From positions 17,523,149 through 17,587,148 of the forward strand of contig NC_091578.1 in assembly GCF_042767895.1 (NCBI RefSeq): a stretch of DNA of 64,000 bases. Direction: 5' to 3'. Both the position numbers and the translations under genes were made by a program. This document shows, one piece after another, positions 50,333 through 62,413 of this stretch (position 1 is the first letter of the stretch; each line of letters begins with the position of its first letter). The DNA is from Penaeus vannamei (lineage: Eukaryota > Arthropoda > Malacostraca > Decapoda > Penaeidae). A model generated the notes under the pieces. The model saw only the letters and a list, made by a program, of their open reading frames with translations. It was not told where the DNA came from and made no database searches.

Positions 50333-50461
50333 TAATATGAAAGCTATTGTGAAGATCTTGCCCAAGGATCTATAGTGTTATATACCCAGTTACTTCAAAG
50401 GAGTTGGGTTTGTTTGGGTAATGTATTATTCATCTAAATAAACAAAATATAAGTAAATAAA

Positions 50462-50491
50462 ATCTCTCTGTCTCTCTCTCTCTCTGTCTCG

Positions 50492-50560
<69 letters not shown>
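50462..50560. repeat. (CT)n microsatellite, 3' side of LINE-A (copy 3)
   Basis: CT repeat with several G interruptions, less pure than in copy 2. Confidence 0.95.
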
Positions 50561-50561
<1 letters not shown>

Positions 50562-51102
50562 GACTGCAACAGCAAGGCGAAAGTCGATGCGAGATAACTC
50601 AAAACATATTGACTCCGCCACCCTCGCTCTCCCCCGCCCCTCCTCCTGCTCTCTGTCGGCGGCGCTTTGCGCGAGATAACAGACCCTATCATGAAGGGCT
50701 TCTCGCATTCCCTCGGCCCTTCTCCATGCCCGCTCCCTCCGCCTCCCGCCGTCTCCCCTCGCTCTCTTTCTCCTTCGCCTAAGCTATCAAAATTCCGCTT
50801 CGGTTCATCCAAGACCAACATTCTCCCTGCTGACTTCATTCGTTGCCTGGTTGTGTGTGTCTGTGTGGAATTTTATATGTGTGTTACGGGTGTGCGTGTG
50901 CGTGTATACAAAGATCTAATGCTTCATTCCATCACGCCCTTTCATCGGCGGCACGAAGGAGCCTCGACAAACACGACTGCATTCATCCCATCCTCGAAGG
51001 CTCGTCGGGGTGGGATTCCCGTCCTCGGAAGCGAGTGTATCGCGTCTCTCCTCTTCGCCCACCCCCCATCTCCTTTCTCCTATTATTTTTTTCTCAGCGC
51101 AC
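50561..51102. other. GC-richer non-coding segment (copy 3)
   Basis: Counterpart of 30048-30589. Nothing recognised. Confidence 0.6.
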
Positions 51103-52655
51103 CTTCCCGCTTTCCCTTGTTCCTCTTTCTTCATTTTTCTCTTCTTTCTTAATGTTTTTCCTTCTTTCGCGTTTTACTTTCTCTCTCTTTTTTCTTGGCG
51201 TTTACTTTTTTCTCCCTAACTCCCTCGCCTTTTTCCTCCTCTGTTCGCTATTTTCCTTATCTCCTTATTTCTTCTTATTTTCCATTTCCCAGTAACCCTT
51301 CTTGCTTTTCCCACCTTTATTGTTGTCTTTGCAGCTATGCTCTCTTCTTAGATGTTTTCTTTCGTCTCCTTTCTTCTCTTCTCTTCTCTCCCGGTTCTTT
51401 GTCCTCGTTTTTTCCTCTCTTTCTTATTTCTTCGTCTTTTTCCTCAATGTTAATTTTTCCATCACCATAATTTTAACCTTTCTTTCCCTGTTTCATTTTC
51501 CCTTTCCATATATTCTTTCTCCCTTTCTCCTTCTTCTTCCTCTCTCGGACATTTCGTATTCCATCTTCCGGTTTCTCATTCGTTACATTTTTTTCTTGTT
51601 CCTTCTGCATTTTTGTCTTTTCCTCTTTTTACTTTCCCTCTCCTTCTCTACCCTTTCTTTTCCCTTGCTGTTTACTTCATCTTTATCCTCTTCTTCTTGA
51701 CCCTCCTTCTTTCGTTAATTCTTCATCTTTCGTCCTCTTCCTCCTCCTCCCTTTCGTTGTCGTTATCTCCTTTCTCCCTTTCAATCTTTTACTCTCCTTC
51801 CGCTTGTATTTTTCTCCTCATCCGTTTTCTGTTCTGCTGCTCCTCCTCCTCCTCCTATTCCTCATTTTCCTGATCCTCTTTCTTCTGCTCCCCCTCCTAT
51901 TCCTCATTTTCCTGATCCACTTTCTTCTCCTCCTCCTCCTATTCCTCACTTTTCTGATCCTCTTTCTTCTCCTCCTCGTCCTCCTCCTTCTCTTTATCCT
52001 CGTCCTCCTTCTTCTCTTCATCCTCGTCCTCCTCTTTCTCCTCCTCCCCATCATCATCATCGTTATCCTCTTCTTTTTCTTCATATTGCTCCTCCTCCTC
52101 TTTTTTCTTTCTACTTCTTTTTGCTCCTCCTCCTCTTCTTCTTCCTCTTATTATCATTATTCCTATTCTTCTTCCTCCTCCTTCTCCTCTTCTTCTTTTC
52201 TTCCTCCTCCTCTCCTTTTTCTTCCCCCTTCTTTCTTTCTCTTCTTCCTCTTCCTCTCCTTTTCCTTCTTCCTCTTCTTTTTCTTCTTTTTTATTGTTCT
52301 TCCCCCTCTTCTTCTTCCCTTTTTTTTCCTTTTCTTCACCTTTTTCTTCCCCTTCACCTTTTTCTTCCTCCTCCTCTCCTTCTTCTTCCTCTGCTTCTTT
52401 CCCTTTCTCTTCCTTTTCTTCTTCTCCTCCTCCTCTTCTTCATCCTTCTTTTCCTTTCCCTCTTCCTCTTCGTCCTTTGCGCCTGAAAAATATGCTTTCC
52501 CTTTCAAGCACTTTATCACTTCTTTGCTCTCCTTTCCTCCTTCTCCATCTTTGTTTGCCTTCCCAACCTTCTTTTCGGCTGTTTTCTTTATTTCTATTCA
52601 TTTTATTTTCTCTTGTTCTCTACTTTCGTTTTGCCTGTTCTCTTTTATCATTCAA
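51103..52655. repeat. ~1.5-kb polypyrimidine tract (copy 3)
   Basis: Same tract as in copies 1 and 2. The long open frame at 51804-52709 is compositional. Confidence 0.9.
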
Positions 52656-52764
52656 TTTCCCTGTGACAACTATAATGATTATCATCATTATTATCATTAT
52701 TACTATTAATATCATTATCACCCGCACCTTCACCATTAATATCATTATTTTTGTATTTATCTTA

Positions 52765-52807
<43 letters not shown>

Positions 52808-52833
52808 CATCATCAATATTATTATTATTATCA

Positions 52834-52870
<37 letters not shown>

Positions 52871-52942
52871 CAATATCATTATTATCATCTTCATCCTCAT
52901 TTTTAGCATTATCATTGACATTGATGTTTTTGGTGTTGTTAT
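52656..52942. repeat. (ATT)n trinucleotide tract (copy 3)
   Basis: Pure ATT runs, slightly longer than in copy 2, abutting the LTR. Confidence 0.9.
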
Positions 52943-53696
52943 TGTCATACAACATTCCTCTGGTTTTACTCAGTCTAGGGATATCCAGAGGAGTATGAAC
53001 TAAAGCACCACTGGTATTTCCATGGTTAATGGTTAATTTTTAAGAAATGACTCTTATTTCAGCAAAGATAATTAAACACTAGAAAAATGTTAACAATTAT
53101 AGATTTAATGTTATACCATTAAATATAACGTAGAACTCCTTACACAAATCCTGCTTATATAATAATATGAAACAAAAGTATAAATAAAATTAATAAAGCA
53201 GTAATGAATATCACGACAATGTTGTTAGTCTTTGTCAGGACACGTGATCATGTTTAAATCACATTTCATTGAATAAATGTCAAAACAATATCCACACATG
53301 TATTATGAAAATATCACTGAGACTTTCAACTATTCTGCTGGAGTACTGGTTATGCACGACAAATGAAACTAGGGTAAATTCAAGCAATATAAAATAAGAT
53401 ACAAATCTTACGTCAAACCCAGGCCGCCATGATCCACTGACAACCTGCAAACATTCAAATCAAAACCAATTAGGCAATAACTAATGCCTTTCGAATTAAG
53501 TAATTTTACTTTATCCCAAATAATTATGAAATCATTCATATTTACACAAATAAGTTCCAATAGACTATATAAGCATTTACGAATGCAAAAGAACGAAAAC
53601 GTATTCAACGTGACCAAAGAAAACGGTTAATTCACCTTAGACTTAACTATATCACTTTCTTTATGAATTTCCTTATCATTTTACATAATAACTACA
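52943..53696 (-). repeat. 3' LTR (copy 3), 754 bp
   Basis: TG...CA bounded, next to the polypurine tract at 53697-53713. Close to copy 2 throughout. Confidence 0.88.
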
Positions 53697-53777
53697 TGAC
53701 GCTCCCCTCCTTAAAATAAAAACACTTGGTGTTTTTATCACAAGAATAATTTGAAAATAACAAAACTCATTTTACAA

Positions 53778-54495
53778 TCACATTGAGCGACTTAATGCCT
53801 CGGCTATCAGATTATCTTTCCCTTTAATGTGTTTTATTTCATTGTCATACTTTTGCAAATTTAGACACCACCTCATTAATTGCATATTTCGATTTTTCAT
53901 GCTATTCATAAACTTGAGTGGATTATGATCTGTAAACACTGTTAGTTTTCTACCATTATCAACATAAACACTGAACTTTTCCAAGGCAATAATTAGTGAC
54001 AATGCTTCCTCTTCTATGGTTGCATATGATTTCTGGTGGGGCTTGAACTTCGTGGAGGAATAACATACAGGATGTAGTACACCATCTCCATCCTCTTGGA
54101 GCAAGACTGCCCCTGCAGCAATGTCACTTGTATCAACCTGAAGTACAAATGGTTTATTAAAGTTTGGGCTTTTCAGAACTGGATTTGAGCTCAGTAGGTC
54201 TTTAAGCTTATCAAAAGATACTTGAAAATCATAAGTCCATACAAAATTTTCTTTGGACTAATTAAATCAGTTAATGGCTTTGCAACATCAGCATAATTTG
54301 GGCAATACCGTCTATAATAACCTGTCATACCAAGACAGGTTTGAACTGCTTTTCTGTTATTGGGAATGGGTAAACATTGGATGGCTTCAATCTTTGCACT
54401 AACTGGAAACACACAACCACTACCAACTTCATGGCCGAGTACTTTTAGTTTAGCATGACCAAATTCTGATTTCAACAAGTTCACAGTAGCTTGTC
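53778..54495 (-). pseudogene. pol: Gmr1-like RT C-terminus and RNase H (copy 3)
   Basis: Begins at TTAA 54496-54499. RNase H acidic motifs are as in copy 1, including ATIEEEALS. The frameshift in the connection is conserved. Confidence 0.9.
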
Positions 54496-54499
54496 TTAA

Positions 54500-56538
54500 G
54501 GGGACCGTCTGCTTTTTTATCGATTTTTCGATTTTTCTTGCCGATTTTGATGAAACTCACACCCTTTTATTTGGGCCCTTTCCCATTGCCCGTGGTCATT
54601 TTTTTTCGAAATCGCCCCAATAGTTTTTGAATTATTGTCAAAACACGAAAAAATGAGAAAGTCGCCATGTTGAAAATGCAGCACCTGGGTAAAGGGATTC
54701 CGACTTCAGAAACGGCAAGACATTCAATTTTATTTGATTTTTGCACAGAACTACCTTATATCTACAACATGTTCAAGCGTTTTTACGATTTCGACTTCAT
54801 ATTTTTTTGTGAATTTTTGAAGTACAGGCAAAAATTGTGAAAACGCTCTCGAACAAGTTGCAGAAATTTTATTTTTCTACAAAATGAGCCATAATATGTT
54901 AATTTTGGACATATGTTGTGCCCGGAATCCTTTGACCCACCCCTAAAGGTGGAGTTCCGATATATCGACATTTTACGTTTCTTCATCTTTCCAAGGCTAT
55001 CTTGATATCAACAAAACAAGGTATAAGATTAGTCTTCCTACACCATAATCCTCTATCATCTACCTGCATTCCGAAGTCTTGCGGACATTGCCAGCACGTA
55101 ACGGTTTCTCAAAATCTTATGTATAATGCCGAGCGGTGGCAGTGATCTGGGGTCTATAGGCCTACATTGACCATTTTAAAAAATTTCTCAAAAATCCCAA
55201 AAGATCATACAGCTATTCTGATTTCATGTTTGAATAGAACTATCTTTCTACTATTATATGCAGAAGCCATTTTTGAGTTGACCTTACTTTTTCTTGGTGA
55301 ATATTTTCCGAAGGTGTCTATTTTAACACCCTAATAGGAGATTTTGAAAACATGTCACTTTAAAAAGAACCACATGAAAATATTGCAAATCCTTATGGCA
55401 GTATGTAAAAGAACTATTATTCAGCTACAAAATGAGCCATAATACTTTAAAATCGGACCGAAAATAAGTGTGCTATGCATAAAAATATGACGGACCTAAT
55501 AATCGCAATCTTATTCCTTTTTATTATATTTACATTTTACATGACAAATCATGTACAGAATACTTGTATTTGATATAATTATCTATCATTTACCTATTAT
55601 TGATGCGCTAATGGGATTTTACAACGTATAATATTTGTCGAAAGAATAACTTTTCTCCAGTCGGACGGGTACCAAACGCATACTTTTCCCCGCGCGGCCG
55701 GGCCGTCCTGGACCATGAAAATCGTCTTTTAAAATCTGCGGAATAACTCTACGGGGTCACGTAGCCAAATTTCACTCTCAGACCCCGTGGAAAGACAAAA
55801 AAACAATTACATGGCGATGGGAAAGTATGTATATAAGGTATATGAGTACATATAGATAATTTTCGTGTACCCCATGACCTTTTGTTTATTTATATTGTTA
55901 CTTCCGTTTGTTTCTTTGTTTGTTTGTTGATTGTTTATTTGTTGGTTTTGTTTGTTAGTTTGTTTTATAATATTTCTATAAGTTATGAACACATTTTAAC
56001 GAGATTTTAACCAAAGGTGAGTTTTAACCTAACTTAGACGCTTATTGCAGTTTGGTGGTGATTCGGACGATGGTTTGGATCCAGGATTTTTTTTTTTTCT
56101 AACTCGAAAAGTTATGAACAGATTTGAATAAAATTATTACCTGAGGTTTGTCTTAGCCTAATTAGTATTCCATAAAATTTTGGTGGTGATCCGGAACATT
56201 TGGGAGGTTTGCATTTTCGAAATGTTTTGCTCATAGATCAAACTGTGTATGATGAAAACATAAAGAAAATAAAGTACATCATATGAATGCCATATGTTTA
56301 GTTATTGTATGGAAAATTTCATTATCGTTTTTTGGACGCTTGCCGGATTTTTTAAATTATTCCGAAAAAAAGAAGGTTGGTCTCATCTTATGTGAAGCTT
56401 TTAGAAAATAACCTCATTTTTTATTATCTCTAATCATTGCATCACAATGGCCAATTTTCTAAAGTAACATAAAAAAAAATATATATTTCAGTCGACATCG
56501 AAAATCGCTGCTACCACCTAAAAAATAACGGTCGGGCC
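54500..56538. mobile_element. TTAA-flanked 2.04-kb non-autonomous element (copy 3)
   Basis: TTAA at 54496-54499, then GGGGACCGTC. The right end is GGTCGGGCC, then TTGA at 56539-56542. No coding sequence. Confidence 0.65.
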
Positions 56539-59154
56539 TTGAAATCCTGCAGGATACAGCTTCTTCACAAAGTATTGTGTTGAAGTGTGCTTTACCGTTC
56601 TTAGAGAATGTTTTGACGGATAAGCATGTTTTGATGAGAGGAGTTGGTGGTATAGTTAGAGTCCCCCTTTGCAAGCTGTTTTTGCAGTCAGAATGTTTGA
56701 CGTGCCCTGTTGAAGTAGCTGTGGCAGATACTCTACCAGTTCCAGGCATACATTTAATTTTGGGTATTGATATTGCAGGTAGAATTGTGGTACCAAATGT
56801 CATTGTTTCAGATAAACCCTAGAGTTTTGATCCTATACAGGAGGAGATGATGGAGAATCCAGGGTTATTCCCATCATGTGCTGTGACCAGGAGTAAGACT
56901 AATGTGATGATTCATCCACAGACTTTAAATGAAAACTTGGAGAGTGAGGGAAGTATGAATATTAGTTGTCTTTTTGATGAGTCAATGTCTCCAAGTGAAT
57001 TATGTGACTTTAAGTTATCGGAGACGAGTGAGCATAATTGTGATAATTTAAAAGGTAAGAGTGATGTTTTGAATTTTAACACTGTACCCATAACACGAGA
57101 AAGACTAGTAGAAGCGCAAAAGTCTGACCCATCCTTGAGAACATTATTTAATAAAGCAGGGAGTACACAAGACCTAGAAAAAGAAAGGAAAATGTATTAT
57201 GTAAAGAATGGGATGTTAATGCGTAAATTTCGTAATGCAGATGATCCTTGTTGCGAGTGGTTTGATTTGCACCAGATTGTAATACCAAGTTGTTTTAGGT
57301 ACAAAGTAATGAGCTTGGCCCATGATTTTATTGGAGGTCATTTAGGAGTAAAGAAAAATTTGGAGAAGATTTTGAAATGCTTTTTGTGGCCTAGTATTAA
57401 CAAAGATGTTAAGGAATTTTGTGACTCATGTAAACTGTGTCAGCTTGTTGGTAAACCAAATCGGAAAATTCCATCAGCCCCATTGAATCCCATTCCTATA
57501 ACTAATGATCCATTTTCTAAAGTAATAATTGATTGTGTGGGACCCCTACCCAAAACCAAAAAAGGGAACAAGTTCTTATTGACAATAATGTGCTCAAGTA
57601 CAAGGTATCCTGAAGCTATACCTTTACGCAACATAACCACCAAAATTGTTGTACCTGCTTTGATTAAGTTTTTCACAACTTTTGGTATTCCTAAGGTCAT
57701 ACAGAGTGACAAAGGTTCTAATTTTACCAGTAAAATGTTTAAGGATGTTATGAAAATACTGAATGTTACACATTGTAACTCTACTGCTTACCACCCAGAG
57801 AGTCAAGGAGCATTAGAGATGTTCCATCAAACCCTTAAATGCACTTTGACAAAACTTTGTAATGAAGATGACAAAGAGTGGGATGAAAGTGTCCCGTTTG
57901 TTATACGCAGCGTGAACTGCTAAAAATGAAAGTTTAGGTTATTCCCCAAGTGAGCTTTTATTTGGCTATCAGATTAGAGGACCTTTAGAGATTCTTTTTG
58001 AAAGTATGGTAAATGAATACAAGACGGACACTTTAAGTTTATATGTAGAAAATATGATTTAAAGAATTCATAAAGTGAGAGAATTTGCAATTTTAAACAT
58101 GGAAAAGGCACACAGTAAGATGAAAGATAATTTTGATAAAAGGGCGATAAATAGAAAATTCAGTGTTGGTGATGAAGTATTGCTGTTTAACCCTACCAGG
58201 AAATACCCATTAAGTGCTAAGTTTGAAGGTCCTTACAAGATCATAGACAGGATAAGTGATGTTAATTATGTCATTGCAAAAACTGGGAAAAAAGGAGATA
58301 AAAAGGTAGTACATATTAACAGACTGAAGGAGTATATTGATAGAACTCAGAAAATGAAAACTGTCATAAGTACTTGTAGAGAGGTTAAATCAAGTAGTAA
58401 TCATGATTGTAAACAGTATGATTCTGACTTTGAACATAAAACGGTGGAGGTGGAATTCAGGAACAGTGATGTAAGAAATAATATTTGTGCAAAGCTAACC
58501 CATTTATCCTCAGATCAAGCTCAGGATGTAATATCACTTTTAGAAGCATTCCCGACATTGTTCAGTGATGTTCCTAGCTGCACGTCATTAGTGGAGCATG
58601 ATGTAAAGCTGCTGCCCGGAGCTACTCCAGTGAAACAACCACCTTATATGATGTCCCCAGTTAAGTATGAGATTTTGAGTAAAGAAATTAAATTTTTGTT
58701 GGACAATGATATAATTGGACCAAGTACTAGTGAATGGGCATCTCCTTGCCTTTTAGTGCCTAAATCAGATGGTAGTTGGAGATTGTGTACCGATTATAGA
58801 AAAATTAATACCCTTACAGTTTCAGATTGATTCCCACTTCCTAGAATCGATGACATAATTGATAAAGTTGGCTCTTCAAAATTTATTTCACGTATTGATC
58901 ATTTAAAAGGTTACTCTCAGGTTCCACTTACTGATAATGCAAAGAGAATCTCCGCTTTGATAACTCCTACAGGTTTATATCAGTATAAAACTATGCCCTT
59001 TGGTGTGAAAGGAGCACCTGCTACTTTTCGGAGATTATCACCAACATTTTATCAGGGTTGGAGAGAGTTGTTGCATACCTGGACGACCTGATCATATTTG
59101 CGGACTCCTGGAGAGATCATATCGGAGTGCTGAACCATGTGTTCCAACGTTTAA
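56539..59154 (+). pseudogene. pol: Gmr1-like pol: protease, integrase, RT N-part (copy 3, reference)
   Basis: Retropepsin 56539-56822: active site DTA at 56553-56561 and the ILGIDIAG end. After an in-frame TAG comes integrase 56847-57923 (358 aa): zinc module His159, His165, Cys195, Cys198; catalytic Asp229, Asp288, Glu324, with exactly 35 residues between the last two. A frameshift at about 57921 and a TAA near 58061 follow. The ORF at 58075-58830 then joins the integrase GPY module (GPY at residues 52-54) directly to the RT N-terminus (WRLCTDYRKIN), which proves that integrase precedes RT. A TGA at 58828, the first RT Asp at 58897 (RIDHLKGY) and a frameshift lead to YLDD at 59076-59087. RT stops at TTAA 59151-59154; its other part is at 53778-54495. 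Confidence 0.93.
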
Positions 59155-61270
59155 ATCTAACTGTATTATTACCATAAGATTGAAAATCTTTCATATCATA
59201 ATTGTTTTGCACAGATTTACTATCATCTCTAAACTTACCACCCTGGTCAGAGCATAATGGCTGGGTCGACCTTTTTTAACTTTGAAACTTTTTATTCACA
59301 AGACAAAAATTTTCAGCTAGTTGTGCTGCTTTATCAACTGAATTTACCTCTCGCTCTAAAAGTTAACGCTTTACTGCTTGAGGAATACCTCTAAAGAACT
59401 GCTCCAGCAAAATAATTTCACTCAACTGTTCATAATCTGTTACACTACTTGCAGTTAACCATCTCTCAAGTAACTTCTTTGAGGAATGTGAATATTCTAG
59501 ATAAGTTTGGTTTACATCTTTCTTATTGTTTCTAAATTTATGTCTATAAAATTCTGCAGTCAGCTGATATGACTTTAAAACTGTGGACTTCACCATATCA
59601 ACATTTAACTGTTGAGCTGCTGAGAGAAAAATAACTAGAACGTCCCTTCCCTGTCAGGACAGACTGAAGTCCAAAACTTTCGAGACCAATTCAGTGTATT
59701 AGCCACATGTTCAATTTGAAAAAGAAAAAGAAAAAAAAAAAAAAAAAAAAAATCTTGAGGATCGTCCTCATCGAATGGGAGAACAAACTTGGTTACTTTA
59801 ACATCAAAATAATTGGTGTCTATAACATGTTTATTAGCTGAACTTTGTATCTGAGCTAACTTTAATTCCATTTTTAGTTTATATTTCTCAAACTCAATTT
59901 CCATTGTTCTTAATGCTATTGCTGTAATATCACTTTCAGACTCTTTTATGTCAGTGCCCAGCAAAGTTAATGTATCATCATCAAGAATTTCTTTCTCGAT
60001 TAATACCTTGACAACAGTTTGCTTGGTAATTTTCTATATTATGTCCGCAAAACCGATATCGACGATTTTGGTATCGTTGGATTCCTCTCACTCTCCACAT
60101 TACAAATATATAGTTTTTTGCGCGGAAACCCCCCGTTAGCGACAAACTTGACCCCGATAGCAGGGGAGGGCATGAAAGGTTCCAGGGAAAATGCGGGGTT
60201 AAATAGCACTAATAGTATAACGCACAGTGAAAATAACCATGCAAGCCCCCAGGAGGGGCTACCGCCCCCCAACCCCCGCCAAGGAAACAAAACCTCCACC
60301 ACGTGTTCCCGGCAGGCTAGAGCGTTACACAAGCATCGTCGATGTCGGATCGGCGGGCGTAATATTACAATTACCTCGTAAGATTCCCACTGAATCAGCA
60401 TATTAACCTTGGCATAGTCAGCATTGTATATAGAGACGATTGTAGTATAATCAGGATGAACAGGGTGGCCCGCCCTCGTCGGCGGGTTTTGCGCCTCTTT
60501 CGAGTTTCCCATCCTCTGGAATAACGACATCCGTATTCCTAACTGAAATAACCGTCGCCTTCAGAAGTCAGTCATAGCCGCCGTATTGGCCGAGTGTGGA
60601 GGGTGCTCGTAATCGGAGACGGATTTTCTGCGCGAAATTACAACTAGCCAGGAAAAAATGCTAGAGATGTGCTTCCGCCATGGCCTCCTCCGTCGGAAGA
60701 AAGCCTGCAGCAGGTGCGGGCAGCCAGGACGCATCCTCCCTACTAATTAGCGGCATTAATCTATCTGGTTAGTACCTTAAAAATCCTAGGTTATTGTAGG
60801 TTATCGGCTCCGCATCTAGTTCGTGTGCGCTCTATCCTGCCATGAATACGTGGTGGAGGTTTTGTTTTGTTTCCCCCTGCGACCCTCCATTGCATGGGGC
60901 TGCAATGGATTATTTTCGCTGAGGTTATATTATTAGGGTAATTTTCTATATTACGTCCACCGCTCCGACATCGTCGCCCCCGCTATCGGGGCCAAGTGTG
61001 TCGCTAACGGGGGGGTATCCGTGTGATAAAACCTACATATTTGTATTGTATAGAGTGAGAGGAATCCAACGATACCAAAATCGTCGATATCGGATATGCA
61101 GACGTAATATAGAAAATTACCGTTTGCTTAATCTCTGACTTTGGCCAAGATGATTTAAGTGAAATCTGGTATTACTCAGCAATTGCTTTCCAGTCATCTT
61201 TTCTTATATTAACTAAACTTGACAAAGATGGATTATTGAGAAAGTCTGCTAAATTAAACTTGGCCATCAT
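59151..61270 (-). pseudogene. gag: Gmr1-like gag, interrupted (copy 3)
   Basis: ATG at 61270. The N-terminal piece 61270-61122 is followed by TIR element B and the remainder 60024-59151. The capsid region is disrupted by a 22-nt A run (plus strand) near 59731-59752. The downstream SCAN-like segment is at 59596-59363. The SCAN domain of vertebrate zinc-finger proteins is known to derive from Gmr1-type capsid. Confidence 0.85.
60025..61121. mobile_element. TIR element B in gag (copy 3), 1097 bp
   Basis: Perfect 8-bp duplication GTTTGCTT at 60017-60024 and 61122-61129. Confidence 0.9.
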
Positions 61271-61324
61271 GAGACACTGGTCACTACAAACTCAACAAAA
61301 TATGAACAGTTTCAAAGAACATAT

Positions 61325-62188
61325 GGTAATTTTCTATATTACCTTCGCCTCTCCGATATCGACGATTTTGGTATTGTTGGATTCCTCTCACTCTGTACAA
61401 TCCAAATATGTAGGTTTTATTGCGCGGAAACCCCCCGTTAGCGGCAAACTTGGCCCCAATAACAGGGGTGACGATGTCAGAGCGGCAGACGTAACATAGA
61501 AAATTTCCCTAATAATATAACCCACAGTGAAAATAACCATGGTTATTCACATGACTTTCCATTACAGGGGGTTGTCGCCCCCCAACCCCCTGCCAAGGAC
61601 ACAAAATATCCACCACGTATTCACGGCATGATAGAGTGCACACGAACTAGATGCATCGAAATAGGTGCAAAACCCGCCGAGCCAACGAGGGCGGGCCACC
61701 GCCGCTCTTCTGTTCATGGTATACCTTGTTCATCCTGATTATACAACAATCATCTCTGTATACAATGCTGACTATGTCAAGGTTAGTATGCTGATTCAGT
61801 GGGAATGTTACGAGGTAAAAGTAATACCTAACCTAACTGTGTAACGCTCTAGCCTGCCGGGAATATGTGGTGGAGGTTTTGTTTCCTCGGCGGAGGTTGT
61901 GGGGCGACATCCCCCCGAGGGGGGGTCGCAGGGGGAACAGCCCCCTGCAATGGAAAGTCATGTGAATAACCAGTTATTTTCACTGTGGGTTATATTATTA
62001 GTGTCATTTAACCTAGCATTTTCCCTGGAACCTTCCATGCCCTCCCCTGCTATCGGGGCCAAGTTTGCCACTAACGGGGGGGTTTCAGCGCAATAAAACC
62101 TACATATTTGGATTATGCAGAGTGAGAGGAATCCAACGATACCAAAATCGTCGATATCGGAGAGGCGAAAGTAATATAGAAAATTACC
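61325..62188. mobile_element. TIR element A in the gag leader (copy 3), 864 bp
   Basis: Perfect 8-bp duplication GAACATAT at 61317-61324 and 62189-62196. Confidence 0.9.
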
Positions 62189-62271
62189 GAACATATGAAA
62201 TAATAATCAGTAAATAATCACATGCAAATTAGCATATAATACAGTTGTAGCTAAATCAAATCTCAAATTGG

Positions 62272-62289
62272 TCAGGTCAGGCCAGGCCA
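62272..62289 (-). other. Candidate primer-binding site
   Basis: Directly inside the 5' LTR remnant, the minus strand begins TGGCCTGGCCTGACC. It starts with TGG, as expected for tRNA priming. The tRNA is not identified. Confidence 0.4.
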
Positions 62290-62413
62290 TGTCATACAAC
62301 TTTCCTCTGGTTTTACTTAAGTCTAGGGATATCCAGACGAGTATAAACTAAAACTAAATCAGTATTTCCATGGTTATCTTTATCATTTTTAAGAAATGAC
62401 TCTTATTTCGGTA
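62290..62413 (-). repeat. 5' LTR remnant (copy 3)
   Basis: About 124 bp homologous to the end of the LTR at 52943. The other ~630 bp are replaced by unrelated sequence. Confidence 0.8.

Larger units (their letters stand above)
52943..62413 (-). mobile_element. Gmr1-like Ty3/Gypsy retroelement (copy 3)
   Basis: A 9.47-kb span with the same three inserts and the same inversion (54496-59154) as copy 2. Subtracting the inserts leaves about 5.5 kb of retroelement. Confidence 0.92.

Noticed and set aside
51804..52709. Open frames of 200-300 residues in the polypyrimidine tract and their Lys/Glu-rich complements
   Set aside because: Low-complexity Ser/Phe/Leu or Glu/Lys/Arg strings caused by the repeat. 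No domain, no conserved start.
57440..57806. Open frames antisense to the integrase
   Set aside because: Shadows of the integrase reading frame, repeated identically in all copies.
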